Assembly: GCF_964355755.1 (NCBI RefSeq)
Contig: NC_092670.1
Coordinates: 7,997,201-8,061,200, forward strand
Source: Antedon mediterranea
Lineage: Eukaryota; Echinodermata; Crinoidea; Comatulida; Antedonidae
Direction: 5' to 3'
Length of the DNA: 64,000 nucleotides
Positions 57,785 through 64,000 of the stretch are shown here, in pieces. The notes under the pieces were generated by a model, which was not told where the DNA came from, did no database searches, and saw only the letters and a list, made by a program, of their open reading frames with translations. Positions within the stretch are counted from its first letter, which is position 1. Every line of letters begins with the position of its first letter. The position numbers and the translations under genes were made by a program.

Positions 57785-59155
57785 ATGGCTAATAACCAAC
57801 ACAATGCTGCAGCGGATTCATCGCTGGATGCATCAATACCAGATCCGATTTCTACAAACACACCTATAATGCCGGAACTTAGTATCCAAGGACAACCGAG
57901 GCGACCACGACCAAGACTTCCCAGATCCAGTACACCAAGGAGTGGTGCAGTAAACAGCCCAGAGATGGCATCGGACGTCAGCGTAGTTCAACCAGGGACA
58001 TCGCCGCTGCTGTTGGCTGGATTTGATCCACCACCTACAATGGATACTGTACCAAGAGTGATCTCATCCCATCAGATCAAGAGTGTTCCCACATTTACTG
58101 GGAGGGACAAGGATGGATTAAAGGTGGAAGACTGGGTTAGAGATATTAAGTATTTGTTAAGATCTAAAGGTTATTCTGCACCGCTTCCCCAATTCCATGA
58201 GATTGTAAGACACACTGGGGGTCGGGCCCGTGACCTTGTATTGAACTTGGAGAGTAGGGGTCCAGACCTAACGACACCTGATGCTGCTCTGAAAGAATTG
58301 GTCAGAGAGTACGGGGACTTAAACGTTACTGTGTCACCTATGGCAGCTTTTTATGCCCGTTTTCAGCAGTCCACGGAAACGCCACGGGACTATGCAATTG
58401 CGCTCGAAGCACTGTTACGCAGAGTATGTGGCCAACTCGAGTCACAACATTCTGAACTGATGGATCGAGATGGGGTTTTATGCACCCAGTTCATGTATGG
58501 CCTGCGAGATGTAGAGGTAAAGAATCGGCTGGCTCCGATGCGCCCAAGGCAGATGAAATTCGAAGCTTTAAGGGAAGAATTACGTATCATCTCCTATGAA
58601 TTGGCACAAGACCGTGATCGGTTTGGCGGGTCCCACCAAGCAAAGCTGTATTCACAGACGGTAACAAGACCCAAAGACCGTGGTACAAAGGCCGAAGCAA
58701 AATCAACGACACCAACCACGGATATCAGCCTCGAGATATTAGAGAGATTGAAGGCTTTAGAGGTACGTATCCATGGGATCGAGAACAAGGCAGAAGATTA
58801 TGGCAGACCTCGGGCACAACCCAGAAGGAATGCCTGCTTCAAATGCGGCAAAATTGGTCATTTTGCCAGAAACTGTTTTCAGACTAACAATCACCCCGCA
58901 TCAGTGTCACAGCAGCAACAACAGGCTTACTTTGAAAATCAGACACCTTTTCAGCCACAAAATCACCCTGTACAAATACCACAGCAGCCGCCACAACAAA
59001 TGTACTTTGAACACCAGATTCCATTCCAACCACAAGGCCCTCTTCAACAATTTGGCAGACCATGGTATCCCACTAGTCAACAGCTTCCAGTAAACCAACA
59101 AACAAGCCGACCTGAAACAGCTGCTGCCAGCCATAAGCCTTCTTTAAACGGGTAG
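57785..59155 (+). CDS. Gag of Ty3/gypsy retrotransposon
   Basis: 456 residues from ATGGCTAATAAC; an earlier in-frame ATG before the poly-A run is less likely. Gag forms the capsid-like particle and binds the element's RNA. A proline- and serine-rich N-terminus (residues 1-100) is followed by a retrotransposon-gag capsid domain (about 100-290; FTGRDKDGLKVEDWVRDIKY to LRRVCGQL) and a CCHC zinc knuckle CFKCGKIGHFARNC (about 350-363). A glutamine- and proline-rich tail completes it. The stop TAG overlaps the region from which the pol frame is entered, and a UUUAAAC heptamer lies four bases before it. The frame is intact, consistent with a young copy. Confidence 0.92.
   Translation: MANNQHNAAADSSLDASIPDPISTNTPIMPELSIQGQPRRPRPRLPRSSTPRSGAVNSPEMASDVSVVQPGTSPLLLAGFDPPPTMDTVPRVISSHQIKSVPTFTGRDKDGLKVEDWVRDIKYLLRSKGYSAPLPQFHEIVRHTGGRARDLVLNLESRGPDLTTPDAALKELVREYGDLNVTVSPMAAFYARFQQSTETPRDYAIALEALLRRVCGQLESQHSELMDRDGVLCTQFMYGLRDVEVKNRLAPMRPRQMKFEALREELRIISYELAQDRDRFGGSHQAKLYSQTVTRPKDRGTKAEAKSTTPTTDISLEILERLKALEVRIHGIENKAEDYGRPRAQPRRNACFKCGKIGHFARNCFQTNNHPASVSQQQQQAYFENQTPFQPQNHPVQIPQQPPQQMYFEHQIPFQPQGPLQQFGRPWYPTSQQLPVNQQTSRPETAAASHKPSLNG
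59143..59149 (+). promoter_or_regulatory. -1 ribosomal frameshift slippery site (TTTAAAC)
   Basis: In the gag frame the codons TTA AAC follow a T, giving U UUA AAC, one of the most efficient -1 slippery heptamers. The gag stop codon comes after one further codon. The -1 frame is open here (its last stop is TAA at 59134-59136) and runs into pol. Downstream GGGC (59170) and GCCC (59207) could pair, but I cannot fold the region reliably. Confidence 0.8.
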
Positions 59156-59184
59156 GACCTGCAGACGACGGGCTATCTGTTGGT

Positions 59185-62100
59185 ATGAATTTTCACAAGT
59201 GCCCAAACAAATCGATAAAGGGATTAATCGGTCCAGTGAATGAAGCTATTGTATCCATATCTGGTCAAGTTTGTAATGCTCTTTTAGATACAGGTTCGCA
59301 AGTTACAACCATCACTGCAGATTTCGTCAATAATCATCCAACTTTAAAGATCCAGAAGCTACAGCCAGTTGCTGTGAACATTGAAGGGGCTGGGGGTCAG
59401 TTAGTACCCCACCATGGTGTTCTGCTCATCAACTTGGAAGTAATGGGAGTAAAGTTGGAGGCGGTTCCGGTACTGGTTGTACCATCAACGACATCTAGAG
59501 TAAAGATGCCCTGTCTCATTGGAACGAATGTGATACGACCAACACGTGACAAACTACATGGTCAGTATGGACGGTCATTTATGGAAATCGTTCGGGAGAA
59601 ATCTACTACATGGTTTGCAGCATACCAGTCTCTAAATGGTGATGGGATGGACCTTGCTGATGCAACTGGTGAAATAGGAGCGATTCATTATAGGGGACGC
59701 CCAATCACTTTTAAGCCTGGGGCCCAGCGAGATGTCGTTGGATATGCACCAACCCACACAGACGGCCGCACATTTTGTGGACTTGTTGAGGATGGTGACC
59801 CGCAGGAAAAGTTGAGGGTAGGCAGTTTACTGACAGAAGTCAAGGAGGGTAAAGTAACTGTGCGGATGTGTAACCTTTCTTCAACAACAGTGATGCTTAA
59901 TAAAGGTAATCTAATAGCTAACTTGTTGTATGCAACACCAGCCGAAGACTTAGCACATACAACTCGACTCGTTCTTTCCAGTGAAAACTCGGTGTTGGTA
60001 AACAAACAGGAATTAAAGCAAATACCTGATGTACATGTTCCAACTGGAGACTTGTCAGAAACAGAAATTAAGGCCCTCCACAATATCCTCTGTCAAAACT
60101 CTGATGTCTTCTCCATGGGTTCAGATGATTTTGGCCACACCACAACTCTTCAGCATGATATACCCCTCATCGATTCAACCCCATTCAGAATGCCATATCG
60201 CCGCATACCACCCTCAGACTTCAAGGAAGTAAGAGAACATATCCAAGGCCTAGAAAGTGCTGGTGTTATAAAGGGAAGCAAGAGCCCATTTGCCTCTCCT
60301 ATCGTCATTGTTAGAAAGAAGACTGGCCAGATCAGACTTTGCGTCGACTACCGAAAACTCAACTCAAGGACGGTTCGTGATGCGTATCCGCTTCCGAGGA
60401 TCGACGAATCTTTAGATGCATTGGGGAAAGCTCGTTATTTTTCAAGTTTGGACTTAATGTCTGGCTATCTGCAAGTGCAGATGGCCGAAGCTGACCAACC
60501 TAAGACGGCATTCACAACTCCACTGGGTTTATTCGAGTATACGAGGATGCCTTTCGGATTAACTAATGCCCCTGCTACCTTTCAACGCCTAATGACTGTA
60601 GTATTCGGAGATATGAACTTAACAGAGGTACTCATTTACCTGGACGATATTATCATATTTAGCTCAACTATAGAAGAACACCTTATGCGTTTAGAAAAAG
60701 TATTTTCTCGATTGCGAGAACATGGACTTAAATTACAACCAAATAAATGTCACCTACTTCAGCGAGAGGTCAAATATCTGGGACACAGGGTCTCCGAACA
60801 CGGCATCTCGACCGACCCAGAGAAAACTGAAGCAGTAAGAGAATGGCCGGTCCCTAAGTCCAAGAAAGATGTTAGAAGTTTTTTGGGATTCACAGGATAC
60901 TACCGGAGATTCATTCAAAACTATGCCAAGATAGCGAAACCTTTGTTTGAGATGGTCGGAGGTAAACACAAGCCTAAGGGTACAACCAAGCTGCCAGAGT
61001 TCAAATGGACTGACGAGTGTTCAGTATCATACAATACCTTGAAGCAGAAGATGTTAGCTACTCCTATTCTATCTTACCCAGATTTTACACTACCATTTGT
61101 TTTGCAGACCGACGCCTCCCTAGATGGCTTTGGAGCCATCCTGGCTCAAATCCAGGATGGGCAAGAGAAGGTAATCGCTTATGCAAGTAGAAGCCTCACC
61201 GCTGGTGAAAAGCATTATCCGGCACACAAACTGGAGTTTAGAGCGCTACATTGGGCTGCGACTGTGAAATTTAAAGATTACGTCTACGGACATAAGGTAT
61301 TGGCTCGCACCGATAATAACCCACTCACGTATGTCCTTAAATCAGCTAAGCTAGATGCACATGGTCAGCGCTGGGTTAACGATCTGGCAAGGTGTGATCT
61401 TGAGATCGAGTACCGACCGGGAAAGTCGAACGATAATGCAGATGGTCTATCTCGTATTACAAGGTTCGAAGTTCAAAAGGCTCTAGACAGCGCTACTGGC
61501 ATTATGGGTGCCCATCACGCCAACCCTGTTATATCTCACTACTCACAAATCCTACCAGAATTAGATACCGAAGAAATTATCCGTGCGCAACGGAATGATG
61601 AATCCATAGGAAGGGTATTGGAATTGTTCAGCTGTGGTGGAAAACCAAGTAGACGACAGGCTAACAAAGAAAGCAGAATGGTGCAGAAATTGTTAAGAAA
61701 ATGGGATCATTTTGCAGTTCAGGCGGGAGTCTTAGTTTTCCAACAGGTAGATGGCCAACGAAGGGTACTTTTGCCAAAACTTTACCGCAACAGAGTATTG
61801 AAGAGCGTCCACGACCAGATGGGTCATCTCGGATATGACCGCACTCTCTCCCTTCTAGAAGAACGATGTTTTTGGCCAAACTTGCGAAAAGAAGTACGAA
61901 CCTTTATTGACAGATGTAAAAGATGTACTTTACGTAAAACTCAGGACCCACAAGCCATAGCACCATTATCTGGAATTAAATCATCTCGACCATTGGAGTT
62001 AGTTTGTCTGGATTTCCTGAGTTTGGAAGCTTCGTCGGGTGGAATAGAAAATGTTCTTGTAATCACGGATCATTTTACTCGATACGCGCAAGCTTACCCA

Positions 62101-63093
62101 ACAAGGAACCAGACAGCTGTGACGGTGGCCCAGACCTTGTGGAGCAAATTTATCATACACTATGGGACACCGGAAAGGATACACAGCGACCAAGGGAAGT
62201 GTTTTGAGGCTGAGGTTATACAGGAACTGTGCAAACTCCTTAAAATAAAAAAAAGCCGAACCACACCTTATCACCCACAGGGGAATGGCATGACGGAGCG
62301 ATTCAACTCTACATTACTCAATATGTTGGGAACGCTTCAGCCTCACCAGAAACCTCGGTGGCGTGACTATGTAGAGACCATGACACACGCCTACAATTGC
62401 ACCACGCATTCATCAACTGGGTTCACTCCATTCTTTTTAATGTTTATGCGGAAACCGAGAGTGCCTTCAGACTTAGTATTTGAACTAGAGACAGATGGAG
62501 AGGAGCTCACTGACACAAATGAAGCGGATTTCGTCCATCGACTCAGAAACCAACTTCAAGAAGCTTACGACTTAGCAGCGACGCATGCAAATGCTGCAAG
62601 AAAGAAGCAGAAAAATGCGTACAACAAAAGGTCCCGTGGAGTTGATTTGAACGTTGGAGACTCTGTTTTAGTTGCTAACAAATCATTGCGTGGCCGTAAT
62701 AAACTGAGAGATAGATGGGAGGAAACACCATATACCATTATTCATCACATCCAAGGTCAGCCCACATTCACTGTGCGCCGAAATAATGATGGCAGAGAGC
62801 GAACTGTTCACCGTAACCTATTGACGCCATGTACCTTTGAAAATATTGATAGTGGTGGTAGTAGTTGCAACAGTGCACAAGAGTCTCCTTCAACTGATGA
62901 TGATGATCCAGAAGTTTACAGAACGGATGATCCAGACTTGATTCCTCCTCCTGCTGAATTTTGTACTCACTCCCCCACTACTAACATTACGGATAAGGAT
63001 GGGCACGGCAGTGATTACTTTGCCAAAAGAGTTAGACTCCCACCTAAACGGTTTGGAGAATGGGAAACTAATGCTGTTTTTTCTCGTAAATAA
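59185..63093 (+). CDS. Pol polyprotein of Ty3/gypsy retrotransposon (PR-RT-RH-IN)
   Basis: 1302 codons from the first ATG; the frame is open upstream to 59137 and is probably translated as a Gag-Pol fusion. Domains by approximate residue: aspartic protease (LLDTGS, 33-38); reverse transcriptase (LCVDYRKLN at 384, SSLDLMSGY, catalytic YLDD at 484); RNase H (TDAS at 641, LEFRALHW, DNNPLTY, ADGLSR); integrase HHCC zinc domain (HDQMGH at 875 to CKRC), DDE core (CLDF, HSDQGK, NGMTERF at about 1037) and a GPY/F-like C-terminal module (DRWEETPYTI at 1176). The PR-RT-RH-IN order defines Ty3/gypsy (Metaviridae). No chromodomain and no env frame follow. All catalytic motifs are present and unbroken. 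Confidence 0.95.
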   Translation: MNFHKCPNKSIKGLIGPVNEAIVSISGQVCNALLDTGSQVTTITADFVNNHPTLKIQKLQPVAVNIEGAGGQLVPHHGVLLINLEVMGVKLEAVPVLVVPSTTSRVKMPCLIGTNVIRPTRDKLHGQYGRSFMEIVREKSTTWFAAYQSLNGDGMDLADATGEIGAIHYRGRPITFKPGAQRDVVGYAPTHTDGRTFCGLVEDGDPQEKLRVGSLLTEVKEGKVTVRMCNLSSTTVMLNKGNLIANLLYATPAEDLAHTTRLVLSSENSVLVNKQELKQIPDVHVPTGDLSETEIKALHNILCQNSDVFSMGSDDFGHTTTLQHDIPLIDSTPFRMPYRRIPPSDFKEVREHIQGLESAGVIKGSKSPFASPIVIVRKKTGQIRLCVDYRKLNSRTVRDAYPLPRIDESLDALGKARYFSSLDLMSGYLQVQMAEADQPKTAFTTPLGLFEYTRMPFGLTNAPATFQRLMTVVFGDMNLTEVLIYLDDIIIFSSTIEEHLMRLEKVFSRLREHGLKLQPNKCHLLQREVKYLGHRVSEHGISTDPEKTEAVREWPVPKSKKDVRSFLGFTGYYRRFIQNYAKIAKPLFEMVGGKHKPKGTTKLPEFKWTDECSVSYNTLKQKMLATPILSYPDFTLPFVLQTDASLDGFGAILAQIQDGQEKVIAYASRSLTAGEKHYPAHKLEFRALHWAATVKFKDYVYGHKVLARTDNNPLTYVLKSAKLDAHGQRWVNDLARCDLEIEYRPGKSNDNADGLSRITRFEVQKALDSATGIMGAHHANPVISHYSQILPELDTEEIIRAQRNDESIGRVLELFSCGGKPSRRQANKESRMVQKLLRKWDHFAVQAGVLVFQQVDGQRRVLLPKLYRNRVLKSVHDQMGHLGYDRTLSLLEERCFWPNLRKEVRTFIDRCKRCTLRKTQDPQAIAPLSGIKSSRPLELVCLDFLSLEASSGGIENVLVITDHFTRYAQAYPTRNQTAVTVAQTLWSKFIIHYGTPERIHSDQGKCFEAEVIQELCKLLKIKKSRTTPYHPQGNGMTERFNSTLLNMLGTLQPHQKPRWRDYVETMTHAYNCTTHSSTGFTPFFLMFMRKPRVPSDLVFELETDGEELTDTNEADFVHRLRNQLQEAYDLAATHANAARKKQKNAYNKRSRGVDLNVGDSVLVANKSLRGRNKLRDRWEETPYTIIHHIQGQPTFTVRRNNDGRERTVHRNLLTPCTFENIDSGGSSCNSAQESPSTDDDDPEVYRTDDPDLIPPPAEFCTHSPTTNITDKDGHGSDYFAKRVRLPPKRFGEWETNAVFSRK

Positions 63094-63347
63094 GAATATG
63101 TTTATAATTTTTTTATCTGATTATGTCGTTGGGACAACATCACTCTTAACCTGGGGTGGGTGTGAAGGTACATACCTGTATATGCAGACATTTTTTAAAA
63201 GTATTTACTGTAGATAGGTTACACGGCTTAATTTTTTTAACAATTTTATATCTTTCATTTTATATTTTTAATTTTATCTAATTATGTAACTATGGTATAT
63301 CATATGTAATGTTGTTAGGGACTAACAACGATTTAAGCTGTGGTGGA
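63094..63347 (+). other. Region between pol and 3' LTR
   Basis: 254 bases with no frame of note. A polypurine tract should lie just before 63348, but the visible sequence (GCTGTGGTGGATG) is only weakly purine-rich. GGGGTGGGTGTGAAGG at about 63153 is richer but misplaced. No envelope gene. Confidence 0.5.
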
Positions 63348-64000
63348 TGTGAGGGTGTAAATTGTACTCCTCCGCATAGAATAAATAGGACGGGACAATT
63401 TACATGTTAGTCCAGTTTTATGTCACTGGTTAATAAAAATAGATAAATAGTGTTACATAAATATTTATTATCACGGTCTAATATGGCATTTTTAATGTAT
63501 GGGTAGATAATGTGTTAAGCGGAATAATCCGCACCCATTACGCGTATTCGTCGGAGAATGGTAAGCTTGGGATGATACCTGATACATCCTCTCTCCTTCG
63601 GACGCTTGCATCGACTAGACGTGTATTTGCCTAGCCTGTTAAACAATTTAATTATTTCTTTTTGTTGAGAGCACATCGTTTGATCTTGATGTAATCTGTA
63701 AGTTTTAAATATTGTTTAATTTATAATATGTTTAGGTTAAATACAGTTTAACCCGGTTTAAGTTTGTTAAATTTACTTTTGTCTCTATATGCATTAGCAC
63801 TCCACTGGTACGGCGACGGTTGCACTGGGTGTAACCTGTTGAGTGTTGTGTGCGGTATACGATCGTAATTCTTAGCTTAGCGATGTTAGAAGATTGATCA
63901 AAATATCCCTTAAGGAATCTGAATTAAGGCTAAAACCTTTATTTACTTTGTTTATCATATGTTAGCCTAGTATGGAATATTATGTTTTACCGTGTTAATT
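63348..64000 (+). repeat. 3' LTR, first 653 bases (runs off the window)
   Basis: Begins TGTGAGGGTG exactly as the 5' LTR does and matches 56479-57131 with no difference that I can find. The remaining roughly 570 bases and the target-site duplication lie beyond the window end. Confidence 0.92.

Overview
The window is eukaryotic: AT-rich DNA with long introns, canonical GT-AG splice sites, a tRNA-derived SINE-like background, MITEs, several non-LTR retrotransposon pieces and a complete-looking Ty3/gypsy element. The conserved proteins (CCDC89, ATG9, CNOT9) and the abundant AGGCCTA-type repeats suggest an invertebrate deuterostome, perhaps an echinoderm. That placement is inference from impression, not from a search.

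Layout. 1.1-5.3 kb (minus): CCDC89, seven coding exons, joined here in one continuous frame of 349 codons. 7.2-21.6 kb (minus): ATG9, the autophagy lipid scramblase, 22 coding exons joining to 789 codons. Its second intron looks like a minor-spliceosome (U12) AT-AC intron. 23.3-27.7 kb (plus): CNOT9 (CAF40/RQCD1), nine coding exons, 309 codons, transcribed divergently from ATG9 across about 1.6 kb. Introns of both genes hold MITEs, minisatellites and retroelement fragments.

28-48 kb is a lineage-specific accessory region. Three paralogous C2H2 zinc-finger genes lie in tandem on the plus strand (A, 31.1 kb; B, 40.6 kb; C, 46.4 kb). They share a first finger with unusual spacing, a 5' noncoding exon and a CCAAT-bearing promoter module; that module is also present in two additional copies. 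A and B each carry a C-terminal tail built from a degenerate zinc-finger linker, amplified independently: 18 apparently identical 45-bp units in A (frameshifted away from the fingers) and about 26 units of 30 bp in B (in frame). The sequence downstream of A resembles the 3' UTR of CNOT9, so parts of this region arose by local duplication. Between A and B sits an unrecognised acidic ORF with two SUMO-interaction-like motifs, bordered by direct duplications.

48-64 kb is mostly mobile DNA: two truncated non-LTR elements back to back (52-55 kb) and a Ty3/gypsy element (56.5 kb to beyond the window end). The visible parts of its two LTRs look identical, gag and pol are open, and the gag-pol overlap has a textbook UUUAAAC slippery site.

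All exon joins were made by hand from splice consensus, reading phase and remembered family sequences; no alignment program or database was used.
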